A stretch of 64,000 nucleotides of DNA, taken from positions 68,561,494 to 68,625,493 of the forward strand of contig NW_026947490.1 of assembly GCF_034190915.1 (NCBI RefSeq), read 5' to 3'. Below are positions 24,525-35,948 of this stretch, in pieces. The stretch is from Cavia porcellus. Its lineage: Eukaryota; Chordata; Mammalia; Rodentia; Caviidae. A program made the translations under genes and the position numbers. How positions within the stretch are numbered: the stretch's first letter is position 1; every line of letters begins with the position of its first letter. Under the pieces are notes generated by a model. It did no database searches and was not told the origin of the DNA. It worked only from the letters and a program-made list of their open reading frames with translations.

Positions 24525-24984
24525 AGTACAACATCTGTGCCATGCCTGGCATTTACCCACTCCTCTGAGGGCCGATGTGGTTTTTTGTTCTCAAGTTGGT
24601 CATAAGTATGCACCGAAGGCTTGCAATTCTGCTGCCATGCATCGTGTACCCAGTATACAAGGCTGAACAAAGGTTTGTCAAGCCTGCTGTCCACAGACTC
24701 ACAGTCCATTGCAGACAGTGGCAAATGGATGTGAGCTCACTCAGATGGTGCTAAAGACTTATGCAAGGTAAGCTGACCAAGATCTGAATAACACAAGGGA
24801 GTGGGATCCAACTTCCCATCGAAAGCGTAAGCTGAGATGCCAGTAGTGGACAGACAGGGCAGAATGGGGTTCGGCCAGAAAGAACAGTGTCCTCCAAGGT
24901 CCAGAATCATGCTTGGGAGCAGCCAGGTGGCCCAATGGCCAGATAGAGGGGAGGCTCTGTGTTCCTTCCATATGTAGTCAAAGA

Positions 24985-25120
24985 ACCACTTAGATTTAAA
25001 CCCTCTGGTTTTTTGTGGAAAATGCAGGTTCCTGGGCCCCGCGTGAGACTCACTGAGTCAGGATCTCTGGAAGAGGGGTGGGGCATCAGTATGTTACACA
25101 TTCTCAGGTAATTTGAGGGA
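24985..25120 (+). mobile_element. MER5-like hAT DNA transposon fragment
   Basis: 'aaaatgcaggttcctgggcccc', then 'actgagtcaggatctctggaagaggggtggggc', match the middle of the small non-autonomous hAT-Charlie elements of the MER5 group in plus orientation. The ends are eroded. Confidence 0.65.
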
Positions 25121-25654
25121 CACAGGGAGAAGGAGGAGCAATGAGGCAGAGGAGATGGGTGAGGTTCAGGTCATAAAGAGTGTGGAAAACTGGGAAGATG
25201 CTTGGGCTTACCTGGGAGGGGCTCAGGTGCTCTGGTGACGTTAACAACTGGCTGGGGGAGCAGTGGGCCATTCACACTTTCTGGTTTCTGGGTTTTACCT
25301 ACTGTGGTGAACATTTTATGAGCGATTTTACATGTGGTTGAAAAACTGAATGTTTAAACTTTTAAAAAATATTATAATAAAGAATTTTAAAAAATATTTA
25401 TTACATTGCTGTTAATCCTCTCCAAATACTTCTCCTGGCTTCAAACACTCTTACTCCATAGTTCTAGCCATTTTCTGCAGCAGTTCTGCAAGTCTTCATG
25501 TGCTGAATCTCTCCAAAGCGTTTACTTTCATGGTCGTTTTGACTTTGAGGGAGAGTTGCGTAGAGCCAGACCTGACAGATAAGTGGATGAAGATCACCAT
25601 AATGTTACGATTTGACAGAAACTGCTGTGAACACTAAGAATCGATTCAGCATAT
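25121..25654. other. Unique spacer, partly AT-rich
   Basis: An AT-rich patch lies at 25350-25410. No gene is seen. Part of this stretch may belong to the mariner remnant downstream, but I cannot align it by eye. Confidence 0.4.
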
Positions 25655-25885
25655 CAAGCGAGGCAGCTACAACAGCAAAACTAAAAGCATTCGTGAAAGA
25701 AGACTGCCAGAACTGCTTCAGAGAGTGGCAGAAAGTCCGGGACAAGCGTGTTTGAACCAATGGAGGAAACTGAGAGGGATTAATGGTGATGTGTCTTTTA
25801 CTATAATTTTAAATTTAAACACAGACTGTATTTTTTGGTCAACCCTGAAAGAAGTGTTGTTTTTTTCTTGAAAGGATGTCTCTTG
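25655..25885 (+). mobile_element. Mariner-like transposase 3' remnant
   Basis: Read in one plus frame, 'tgccagaactgcttcagagagtggcag...gacaagcgtgt' gives a Cys-Phe-Arg-Glu-Trp-Gln-Lys pattern followed after a stop by Glu-Gly, the layout of the C-terminal end of mammalian mariner transposases. The downstream 'tgtcttttactataattttaaatttaaac' also fits the 3' non-coding end. Stops and a frameshift make it a fossil. It could belong to any of several old mariner families. Confidence 0.5.
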
Positions 25886-26219
25886 GCTTATACAGAATCT
25901 ACAGTCTTTTCTTCTAAACAATCCACCTAGCATAATTATTTGTTGTGAAAGGCCTTATTGTAATGAGAACTGATTTGTGCTAGAAAGACATGTTTACGCC
26001 AAGCTCTCTGAGCCATGCTCTGACAGGTGACAGGTGAAGACCGCCCTGGCAAGGCTCTTGCAGGCGCAGGGAGTTTTCCCTCTGAGCTTCAGCTGCAGCG
26101 TCACCCAGAAGCAGATTGTCTGCTTTTCTTTAATTGCTTTCACAATGACAATTCATTGCAAATGTATGTCATGAGATTTGCATTTCTGCACATATTTAGC
26201 TCACATTTATTAGGGTGTG
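25886..26219. other. Unique non-coding sequence with octamer motifs
   Basis: The block around 26120-26215 contains an ATTTGCAT octamer, ATTGCAAAT and several TAATT words, the kind of composition often seen in conserved non-coding elements. No gene. Confidence 0.4.
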
Positions 26220-26360
26220 CCAAGACCTAACAGGCAGGAACTAGTTTACCTCTCACAATAATCTGTGATTTAGGTGCTATGATCATATGCATCTTATACA
26301 TGAAGAAATAGGCTTAGAAATGTTACACCCGAGCAAGTGACAGCTGGAATTTGAACTCAT
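26220..26360 (-). mobile_element. Possible MIR fragment
   Basis: The order 'cctctcacaataatctgtgatttaggtgctatgatc', 'cttatacatgaagaaatagg', 'agcaagtgacagctggaatttgaactcatg' parallels an inverted MIR (cctcacaa..., ...acagatgaggaaac, ...gaactcag). Divergence is high. Confidence 0.55.
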
Positions 26361-26411
26361 GTGATCCCAATCTGATTGGAATAGACTGTGATGATATGCC
26401 CACTGTCTTTT

Positions 26412-26755
26412 CCTAATTGGAATAGTTTGAATTTTGGGTGTCCTGAGAAAGGTTCTTGTGTTCTTAGTCACCAGTTTGGTGCATGGGGAAGAACCTTTAA
26501 GGATTCATAAGAGGTCACTTGGGTCACACCCTTGAAGGGGACTCTAGGAACCCAGTTTTTCCATGCTTTTTCATGTCTTGTCTGCTCCACCATGCACTCC
26601 ACACCATACGGTGCTAACTTACCATAGACCCAACACACAGGGCTCAATAGATCGTGAACTAAACCCCCCAGACTGTGAGCCACAATAAACCTTTGCTCTT
26701 CCACCTGATCATCTCAGGTCATGTTATAGTCCCAACAAGGTGACCAACATAAAAA
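26412..26755 (+). mobile_element. Probable MaLR-type LTR
   Basis: The 5' part 'atagtttgaattttgggtgtcc' resembles the start of MaLR LTRs. The 3' part has 'ccatgctttttcatgtcttgtctgctccaccatgc', 'aaccccccagactgtgagccacaataaacctttgctc' (AATAAA signal) and an end near 'cccaacaaggtgaccaacata'. It belongs to a different subfamily from the three LTRs ending in GTAACTAAGACA. I could not fix a target duplication. Confidence 0.65.
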
Positions 26756-27280
26756 AATCTAATCAAGTGAGGACTCCTACAGCCTCCAACTTCCTCTCCA
26801 CAGTTCACAGATGTCTTAAATGGGGTCATTCTAAAAAAAGAATTGTTTCTGTTTATACCTAACTGAGTTCAGCAGTTCACCACATACTTTACTGAAACTC
26901 TTGGTAAGAAAGTCTGATGAATGCCTCATACTCAAAGCTATTTCTGATTTTATTGGCTTTATGGTAAAAATTACAAAGCACCATAAAAATGTGGAATGTC
27001 TGCATTGGCTCCTCCTAGCTTCTCAGGTAGGTTTATACCTTCTAGGCAAGGTGATTCCTTACCTGTCTCAGAGGCTTCTTGAATAGGGATTATATCAACC
27101 TTTCTTAGGAAAATCTTTTGTTATAAGGAAGCAGTTCCTTGAATTTAATGTAAACCCATCATCCATGAGTTCCCAGAAGTCCCCTTTAATTCAAATCTCC
27201 ATTAAGATGGAGCACAGCTGTCATTAGCTTGTGCACAGTGTTACTTAATATATTTCACGTATACTAAGTCAAGTCTTGAG
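26756..27280. other. Unique spacer
   Basis: No gene or named repeat recognised. Confidence 0.4.
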
Positions 27281-27465
27281 TCCTACCCTATGTTGACTAA
27301 ACCATTCCTCAGTGTGATTTCTGGTTTACAGAGTTCTTCAAACAAGAGCTTGCAACATTTCATGTGAATTCACGTCCCGAGAATGTGGAGCACACTGGAT
27401 TGCTTCAGGCACTGTTCTCCATGGAATCCTAGCAGTTTCAGGAAGTTTTAGTATAATTCGAAGCA
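27281..27465 (+). repeat. Diverged repeat, copy 1 of 2
   Basis: Shares a collinear block with 28566-28735: 'taccctatg', 'gatttctggtttacagagttcttcaaacaagag', 'tgtgaattcac', 'ttctccatggaatcct' and 'aggaagttttagtataat'. The copies lie about 1.29 kb apart in the same orientation. The family was not recognised. It could be an old DNA transposon or a local duplication. Confidence 0.75.
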
Positions 27466-28565
27466 TCCTTAAGGGTTTCATATACTGTATGGTAATTGGT
27501 ATAAAAAGACATAGAACCTTTGACTATATTTTTTACTATCTATATTGTGATTTGAGCATTTTGACATCTTAAATCTGTGTCTAATGTTTTTCCGGATTTT
27601 CAGTGTGGGCTGAGAAGGACAACTCTGAGCAAAGTCTGGTAAAAAGGGCTGGACTGGCTAGACAGACCCTGGTGCTGATTTCAGATACTTCTTCTTTATC
27701 AGCTCAGCTTCCATTTCTCTTCAAGGATCTCTTTTATCAAATGCACTGATCTTAGAAGACTCCCTTTAAAAAGCTATTTATACCCCAGATAGGAACCCAT
27801 TCCTTTAAAGAAGTAACTGAAGTGTAATACATGATGCAATGTCTGTGAGGCAAAAATACGGCAGGTTCAGACAGACAAAAACACACCATCCCTGGGGAGT
27901 TAGATCATTGTAAGCTGACAGCAGATATTAAAGGCAAAATTACTGGAAGAGTCTTAAAAGTACTAATTAGTGTGCAAAATAGTTATTCAACTTTTTCAAA
28001 GTTAACAATCTATCTCAAGGAAGTTGATTTTGATCCCTTTCTATTTAGAGCACAAAGGTTTGGTAAAACACAGCCACGATTTTGTTTGGGTATAAATGAT
28101 GAACCTCGAACCTTTCTACTTGCTCCTTCTTCTCCTGCCCTCTGCTCTGCTCCTCTCTTTCCCTTCTTTTAATGCTGCAGTTTCTTTGACATTCACTCCC
28201 TGCACCCATACACAGGAAAGACTTGGCCTCATTTTGTGTGCCCGGTCCAGGGCGCACTATGAGTTTTGTAGCTGGCACTGGCGAGCAGGGATCAAGGAAG
28301 CCGAGGTGAGTGGTGCTGCTGCCAGCCTCATTCCCTGCAGGCCGAGCTCTGAGGGCTAAAGAGAACTGTGGAGGTTGGAGGACTCAAAATGGAATTTCAA
28401 AAAGGCATGAACAAAAAGTGCACAAAGATCATTATAAAATTATTTCCTTTACTCTCATGGGAGAAGCAACTTTCTCGGCCCCTTTCTGTTTCCTTCTTCC
28501 CTCCTCCAAGCCTCCACCTCTTCAAGTGTGCCCAGCATACTTTTAAAAAGTGTCAGATCCCCTTT
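27466..28565. other. Unique non-coding sequence between repeat copies
   Basis: A good splice-donor-like GAGGTGAGTGG occurs at about 28300, but no supporting exon structure or coding homology was seen. Overlapping 72-87 codon frames at 28045-28586 have no domain. Confidence 0.45.
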
Positions 28566-28735
28566 GTCTTACCCTATGGGGGCTAAATCTTTCCTAGCGT
28601 GGTTTCTGGTTTACAGAGTTCTTCAAACAAGAGGCGGCAGTTTTTTATGTGGATCCACATATTATGAACTGTTTCAAGCTTCTATTCTCCATGGAGTCCT
28701 GGCAAAGTTTCCAGAAGTTTTAATATAATACTGAG
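28566..28735 (+). repeat. Diverged repeat, copy 2 of 2
   Basis: Partner of 27281-27465. The 33-bp core from 'tttctggtttacagag' through 'caaacaagag' is almost unchanged, while flanks have drifted and small indels differ. No poly(A) or target duplication was seen at either end. Confidence 0.75.
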
Positions 28736-31385
28736 TGCACTGTAGACTGTACTCATAGGGGAGGGAGAATAGTGGGTTCCAGGGAACACTGCCCAGAGCC
28801 AAAGCCGTGCACAGGCTATGCATCACTGATAGTGCATCACCTGGAGCAGACCTGCTGCCATCCTGGCATCTCTGGGCACTCAGGTTTAGCCCCCTTAGAG
28901 ACAGAGGTTGCTTAGGTACCCTCCTCAAAACCACCTTAATTTCAATGCTCATGCCCATTTTGCCCACCCTATTTTGCCACTTCCAGTTAATCTCATGCAT
29001 ATTTATGTGCTGATTATGCAAATCCCAAGATAAAAATGCATTAAGCACCCATGATTTAGACTGGTTAAGTCTATTACATAGCATAATAAAATTACGGCGT
29101 GATGTCCAATTTGCCTCAACACTCGCTTTCAACTGTCAGGAAGTTATTAAGTAACCAAACGCCCTGAAATTGAGCCCTAAGATGCTTCCTTTGTCTGCCC
29201 CATCGTGATACGAGGAAGTCAAAAACTTCAAGCCAAATCCTCATCAACAGGGAAAATACTCCAGAATAGTCTTAACACGGCATAATGTGATCAAAGTTTG
29301 GGAAAGGCAACCGAGAGTTATTGATATAACTCTTTCAACATATTTTATAAGAATCTGCTGGGTAATTTCAAAGGCAGGACACAGCAAGTTAGGGACTAAA
29401 GCTGTTTCCTCAGTGAGATTCTCCTCTTGTAGTCTTGTTTCCTGAGTCACGATAACATTGTAGGTTACTCAATTCAAAGGTAATTTGAATTTGCAATATG
29501 AAAATATCAATTTCCAGTGTCAGAAATTCAGCAATTAAAAAATTCACAGAAACCGTTAAAAACACACAAGCAAATCCCTAGAAACATAAAATACAGAAAG
29601 GCTTGCATGAGAGTCGATTTGCTACATAGAGACTTTAGGTCTGAGCATTGCCAAGACCCAGACCTCCACAGCTCCCACGTTCCCTGGAGGAGGCGACGTC
29701 ATGATGTGCGTTCAACTGACACACATGGCATGTGAGCAGGCTGTTCACCGATATTCATTCTCCCCTCCAGCATGCCATTTTAATGGCCCAGACTGATTTG
29801 CACAGTGCCTGGTCCTGCCTCATTTGCATGGGGAACTCCCTTCTAAGTGCAGGACAGTTGTACTTGGGAGGGTTGTGCACTCACAGCCATAGATCTGTTT
29901 GGTGCCAGCGAGTACACAATACCAGGACAGTTTGTCCAAGGCAGTCATTTCAAAGTCTGGCCAAGTGAACAGATTATAAAACCATTCCCTACAGCACTCA
30001 AACCTCAGCTCGCCTGCAAAGAGAACTGAGAAACTGGCCGCCTTTGCTATTTTCTTCTCTTCAGTAAAGGCTACAGAAGCAAACTGACTTCACCTATACA
30101 CTTGGGAAAAACAGTGGGTCACCTGGGGTCCCAGGGGAGATCCCCAGCCACTGGAAGGGCTGGAATGAGAACCTTTGTAACCAACTGTCACTAGTGGCTG
30201 TCCTTCTAATGAATGACTATCAAAGGATCAGTGCACATGACAGAGATAGAGAATCCTCCCAAAGGACATGGGCTGTGTTGCACAGGACCTCACTTCTAAC
30301 ATTCTCTCAAAATGTCACAGTCATGCTCATTAACTAGCAAGGGGAAAATGCTCCCTGACAAAAGGGTCTATTTGTGTCTCAGTCACTAAACAGGACATCA
30401 CAGGGATGAGGCACATTGAGGCTTATTCTACTGGTTTTACCTCTGATGTGTGTTAAGAGAGAAATTCCTCCCGTTTTTGAATAAGCAAAGTAATATTTCT
30501 AGCATTATTTAAAGCTTTGATCCATCCACTTAGAGTCATATGTAGGCTGCACAGATATCAAACAGCCCCCTCATCATCTGGATAGTGCATAGAAATCCCA
30601 TCTTCAAGAGATTCCTTTCTCAAGGCAAAAGCAAACTCCAGCCAAGGAGAACAAGTGTTCAGTCTTCAGGAGGCTCAAACCAGTCCCCACTAGGATTTCT
30701 AAATGTCACAGGACCAAGTTCAAGATGTGAGATCAGTGTTTTCTACTGGCTGCCTAGTTTTTTGTGAATATGCTGGCTTCCAGAATGCATTAACCTACTT
30801 TCCACAGAGAGGATTCCCTGGATCCTCCTACTCTGAACTAGAGGAGGAGGAGAGGAGATTTCAAGTGTGAGCTGGGCATGCTCTTTGCCTTAAACGTGTT
30901 ACCCTTTCTGTTAAGCAGCAAAGCAACCTGAGAAATTGGTGCTTCCTGCGAAGGAGCAGCTTGGAGGATAGCATGGCCCCAAAGCAAGAGTGACTGGAAA
31001 TCCTGCTAAAATATGGCTGTCTAATCAACCAAAAGGAGAACTCATTTACTAAGATTCCCATTGTCCAGGCTGACAGATGGCTTGCACCCCCCTACTCGCC
31101 CCTACGCCCCCATCGCGCTGCCTGGAAGGCAAAATCTTTTCTTTGACTGATCAGTTACATTCACCAGCGAGTTCTGAAATAAAACAAAAGCTCCCCAAGC
31201 CTCCTCTTTTCGAGTCTTCTCCGCACCTCAATCACCATCAAAAGCAGCCGAGATTCACTCTGCTTACCTTCGTCCTCATTGGAGACAGGAGCCCTTCCAT
31301 GTTGCAGGAATCCTCATGCCAATTTCCTTCTTCTGCAAGTTACTCTGTCTGTTTGCTAGTCGTCCTTAAGCATCCCACATAAAAA
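28736..31385. other. Unique non-coding sequence
   Basis: A 152-codon minus frame (28674-29132) has no recognisable domain. An AT-rich block at 28985-29050 carries an ATGCAAAT octamer (29016-29023) next to 'catgcatatttatg'. GACGTCAT at 29695-29702 is CRE-like and ATTTGCAT at 29822-29829 is another octamer. A 101-codon plus frame (31077-31382) is unsupported. Confidence 0.5.
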
Positions 31386-31460
31386 GAGCCATGTCGGGAG
31401 CTGCCGGTGGCGGCTGGTCCGGTGGCGCCGCTGCACTGCACCGGTCTAACTTGAATCCCC
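31377..31460 (+). promoter_or_regulatory. Short CpG-dense patch after a TATA-like CATAAAAAG
   Basis: CATAAAAAG at about 31378 is followed at 31391 by ATGTCGGGAGCTGCCGGTGG. Seven CpGs fall within about 55 bp, far above the surrounding density. The ATG opens a 61-codon frame (Gly/Ala/Trp-rich at first), but nothing identifies it as a real protein. It could be a small promoter or first exon, or a fragment of a GC-rich retrocopy. The pyrimidine-rich run at 31500-31575 follows. The promoter reading is speculative. Confidence 0.3.
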
Positions 31461-32430
31461 AGTGCCTGCAAGGCTCTGGGCTTGGCAAAGTCTGCTCCTT
31501 TCCTCGCCCTCTTCCCCTGGCTTTCTTCTCTCCGCGCTCTCTCCTCCCTCTCTCTCCTCTCTCTCTCTTTCCATAATCTGCCTGCAGCTCTCTGTGTACC
31601 GTGCTCCCTTGACAAATGATCCCTGTCTTAGGTATCGCACTGGCGCCAAGAGATGTGGTCTGGACCACAGGGCAGCTCACCCCACAGGAGGTGAGGCTGA
31701 GCTCTGCCTGAGTGTTTCAGGGTTTCCCAGCAGGAGTCTGCAGCGTGTCCCCTCCAGAGGTGGCACTGCTGCTGTGGGCTTCATTCATTCATTGACTTAC
31801 GCACTTACTCCCACACCCATGCATTCATTCTCCTGTAAGAAGACGGGACCCACACAGGAATGGAAGTAGCTGACACCAGTACTCAGCTGGTTCTGCAGTC
31901 TGTGTGCTGAAAGAAGAAAACAAAAATCTCACCACGGGGGTCTTCCTAAATATCATTTGTTTAGCACAGTGAGGACGTAACATCTGGATCGTTAACTGCG
32001 ATTTTTGTGGTTGGACCAGATGTTTAGAAACCCAGGCATAGCTTCTTCTCAGGGAAAGTTCCAAGTACAGATTTATAGACTCCATCCCTGAAGAGCAGAA
32101 CACTAAATACTAAGTGTGCTTGTATCTGTGTGTATTGACATGCGTGTGCCATCCAGGACTTCACATAAATCAGTGCCGGCTGCTTCATTCAACGTTACTG
32201 GTCACTTGAAAAAAGTAAACAGTGAAAGAAAAATAGCCAGGCCTCGATCAGGCATAATGAAGTTGAAAAAGTGAGATGTCCTTGGACTTCCTGAGGCTTG
32301 AGGAATGCTCTGTGTGGAAGTGATTCAATATCTCTGCTTTAACTGCTGACTCCTTAACTGTAGCTGAGGACGTGTATGCTATTGTGAGGGCTCAGAACAT
32401 GCTCATATAATTAATATATGTGAATTCATC
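31461..32430. other. Unique sequence with pyrimidine-rich run
   Basis: A CT-rich tract lies at 31500-31575. The antisense frames of 67-104 codons here are charged Arg/Glu repeats produced by that tract. A 135-codon plus frame (31462-31869) shows no domain. Confidence 0.45.
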
Positions 32431-32613
32431 AGTTTTTCAATTGTAAATTTTTATTAGCCCATGTTTGTAGTACATAATGGTTGCATTCCTCATGGTGAGT
32501 TGGAACATGGACACAACACGTCCTAATTCTTGTTTTCATCCTGTTGTTCGCTCCCTCCCCTCTCTCTCCATTTCTCAGTCCCGTTCCCTTTTGCGAAAGA
32601 CCTGTTTCCCTAT

Positions 32614-33018
32614 TATTGTGGCTGCATCCAGATGTCACTCCAAAGCCTCATGCGGGTCATAGATGGGGCTGTTTCAGAGGAAGCTGAATCCAGTGTATAT
32701 GACTGATTTATGGTGCAATGCTAGGATTAAGGTGCTGGGACTGAGGGTGGATGATTGCTGGATCAGGCCCTGGGTTGGCACCACCTTAAATCTGATTACA
32801 ATATAAGGGACAGAAAGAGACTTGTCTTGTTCCTTGCTTTGCTTTGCTACCTTCTGCCTTCCATGAACTGTTCTCTGAAAGCCCTTCTGCCATGCCATTG
32901 CTTTGTTTAGTTGATTGATGACTGAAACTTCTACAAACTGTCAGCCAAAAAAACCTTTCCTTTTAACTTTGGATGTTGGGTATTTTGTCTCAGCAACCAA
33001 AAAAAAGTAACTAAGATA
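32614..33018 (+). mobile_element. ERVL-MaLR solo LTR inside old L1
   Basis: 405 bp. It starts TATTGTGG, matching TGTCATGG of the copy at 39.4 kb with mutations, contains 'ccaaagcctcatg' and 'ggactgagggtgg', and ends 'caaccaaaaaaaagtaactaagata'. CCTAT (32609-32613) and TCTAT (33019-33023) form a one-mismatch 5-bp target duplication. The L1 3' UTR continues on both sides. Same family as the LTRs at 8957 and 39347. Confidence 0.82.
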
Positions 33019-33523
33019 TCTATTTCCTACTAATTATCTTTTATTTTTCTCTTTATTTATAATTTTAGTTTCTTTTATAACAGAAACCACGCAATGTTTG
33101 TATACCTGATTTATTTCACTCAACACTATGAATGCACTCAAGGTGCATTCATTTTGCTACAAATGACTTAAATTTATCATTCTTTATGGTAGAGTAGTAC
33201 TCCATTGTGTAAAACACCACATTTTCTTTATCCATTCATCTGTTGATGGGCGTATAGGCTATTTTCAAGACTTAACTTCTGAACTGCACTGCCATAAACA
33301 TGAGAATGTATGAATCTCTGTAACATGATGTCTTTAACACTCTTGGGAAGATACCCAAAGAGTACGGATTGGGTTGAATTTCAACTTGTAGTATTTTGAT
33401 AAATCTCCATCTATTTTTGAGAAATCTCCATCTGCTTTTCATGATGTTTATAGGTTATATTCACACCAGCAGTGTAAAAGGGTTCCTTTTTCCCTCAGCC
33501 GCACAAGCATTTGTTATTATTTG

Positions 33524-33832
33524 CCCCTCTCCCCCAGCTGTTGTACTTCAGTTGCTCAGGAAATAGTTCCTGTTACAGTTCCTGTTACTACTGTCTCTTA
33601 GAAATGGCAGTCCTTGTGATGCACAGCTACGCAGCATGATGCATATTGTGAGAACCAACTGAAGACAGTCAAGTATTCTGCTTATACTTCTCTTTTTAAC
33701 TCCACAAAAACCTCCCTCCCTGGGCCTTCAAGGCAGGCTGTTTCGGAAATGATCTGGATCAGTGCCTGTTGACATAAATAAACCTGCCTCCAAACCCTGG
33801 GAGTCCTTTCAGTGTTTTTGCTTGCCATTGCA
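33524..33832 (+). mobile_element. LTR-like insertion inside old L1
   Basis: L1 text reads 'cacaagcatttgttatt' up to the site and 'gatttcctgatgatggcc' after it. The 309 bp between are foreign. ATTTG occurs on both sides (33519-33523, 33833-33837), consistent with a 5-bp target duplication. The insert has an AATAAA at about 33778 followed by 'cctgcctccaaaccctggg', typical of an LTR 3' half, but its ends are not clean TG...CA. The family was not identified. Confidence 0.5.
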
Positions 33833-34704
33833 ATTTGATTTCCTGATGATGGCCTTTCTTTTTGGAATGAGATGGAACCTCAGTGCTGTTTTAATCTGTA
33901 TTACTCTCATGGCCAGAAATGTTCAACATTTTTCTAGGTAGTATTTATTATCCATTTCTTCTCAGAAATTCTGTCCATTTCAGTTGTCCATTTTATTGAT
34001 TGGGTCTTTTATTTTGAGGGCTCTATTTTTTTTAGTTCTTTATATATTTTTAGATTAATATCCTCTGAGGAGCAGCTGGCAAAAATTTTTCTAATTCTGT
34101 GGGTTGTCTCTTCACTCTGTTGTTTGTTTCCTTCACTGAGCAGAAGCTGTTTATTTGCTATGATCCTTGTATAACTGATATTCTGTTCAGCAAATCCTTG
34201 GCTCCGCCTATGACTTTAAGAGTTTTACCTGTTTTGTCTTCCAGCAAATTAACTGCTTCTGTTTGAACACTGAGATTTTTGATCCATTTTGATTTTAGTT
34301 TAGAGTGAAATTTTATCTTCTGCATGTAGATTGACAGCCAGTCTCCCCAGCACCATTTTAAAAAGAGGCATCTTTCTTTTTGTGTGTGTTTTTGATCCTT
34401 TTGTCAAAGATTAGATAGTTCAAGGTGCCTGGGGTAGTATCTGCATCCTGAATTCTGCTCCACTGATCCAAAGTCTATTTTTATGCCAGTACCATTCTGT
34501 TTTCTCTTTATTTTTAAAAATTGTTATTTTAAAGAGAATAAAACCAAAATAAAAAGAATAAACTTAATTTAAAAAACCCAGAGTGATACAGGATTTTAAA
34601 ACAGTAGGAATTCAACAGTAGTTACTATAATGTCTCTTGTCTTCAAAATAGCATCACACTAGAGTAAAATCAGTCAATACAAGATGGTGAGAGCAATATA
34701 GGGG

Positions 34705-35063
34705 TTCAAATTAGGTTAATAGGAAAACAATTCTGTTTTATTTGATAGTATCAAGTTTGAGGGTATAGGCAACTACTTTGAAGGCAATAAGATTCACTAA
34801 GATGCTCATTCTGGTTTGACTATTATCTTCTTTTGAAGTACTGTAAGGTCTCCAATGTTTAGGTTTTATTGGACTTGTTCTGTACTGTTTTGTTCAACTT
34901 TATTATACCTGATGATATAGACAACTCTTTTTAAGATAGCAAGAGGCATTATGGTAACCATTGTTGATCACCTGGTATTCTGTTTTCACATCATGTACTA
35001 TGTCCATCCTTTTGTTTTGACTGACTCCGTTTTGTTTTGTCACATTTGGTTTTATTCTCTTCA
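34705..35063 (+). mobile_element. L1 3' UTR, modular type, plus strand
   Basis: Contains the module features 'gatatagacaactctttttaagatagc', 'ggcattatggtaaccattgttg' and 'tattatcttcttttgaagtac', in the sense orientation of the 3' UTR seen at 36640-37140 on the minus strand. It ends in 'ttggttttattctcttc' and a short A run, i.e. a complete 3' terminus. Confidence 0.65.
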
Positions 35064-35424
35064 AAAAAAGTAATAAGAACTGTGGGAGTAATAAAACCCA
35101 AAATGTGTAATTGTTATTGTAAAAAAGAGAGGAAAAGAATGTGCTCTAAAGGATATAACTGCGTGTATATTTAAGTGTGTAAGACAGAAAACCATATTAC
35201 TAAGTTTTTGTTGGATCATCGGACCACAACTGTTTGTAGTCTCACTGTTTGAATGTCCACTTTGTATGCTTTAATTTTGTAACTTGAACAACTATTTCAA
35301 AGATGACGATATGTAATCTGTTAACTAGTGATTTCTTACTGTTTTATTTTTTGAAATTCTGTATTACTTGTATCCTTTTCCTGCTTTGTTTTTTCCTCTT
35401 TAAATAAAAAATCATAAAAAAATA
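35064..35424 (+). mobile_element. L1 3' UTR, same type as the L1 at 17.1-20.6 kb
   Basis: Nearly collinear with 20290-20650: 'taagaactgtgggagtaataaaacccaaaatgtgtaatt', 'gtaaaaaagagaggaaaagaa', 'actttgtatgctttaattttgtaacttgaacaactatttc', 'actagtgatttctta' and 'taaataaaaaatcataaaaaaa'. It directly follows a different 3' UTR type, so two L1 3' ends lie back to back. Confidence 0.85.
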
Positions 35425-35948
35425 GCTTCAGGCATAGTAAAAATCAAATGAAACAGAACAGATAGAACCAAAAAACTCACAACAATGAATGCAATAAAGG
35501 ACTTCAGAAAAAGATAATAGTAAATCCAAATTAGCTACCATAATATATCATGTTATCTTTGAAATAGTTGCCCATACCATCAATATAATAAAATCAAACA
35601 AAACAAAACAGAATAAAACCCAACCCAACACAACAATGAAAATAATACAGGATTTCAAAACAAGATAATAGGGAAATAATAATGGCCACCACCTTCAGAA
35701 GGAGATCCCCCTAGATGCTACATTGTGTATTGTTATCATCTGAATAGATAGATGATCAGACTACCAGCTTTAGACCTGCAAAGTCAGTGAAACACTAAAA
35801 ACTATAAGCATTAAATTGTATTTTACCTCAATAGCTATCATCACAGCCTGTTGCTTACAGTGGTGGTGGTGGGGGGGGGGGCGTTGTTGGCTCTTCTTGT
35901 TTCCCAGCCTACACCTGGCAGGATCTGAAATCTGGCTCTCTCCACAGA

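Noticed and set aside
24350..24724. 124-codon minus-strand frame
   Set aside because: It contains the 40-bp tandem duplication in frame by chance. No family resemblance was found.
28290..28320. Exon ending in the donor-like GAGGTGAGT
   Set aside because: A single splice-like motif without acceptor, coding homology or partner exons is not enough.
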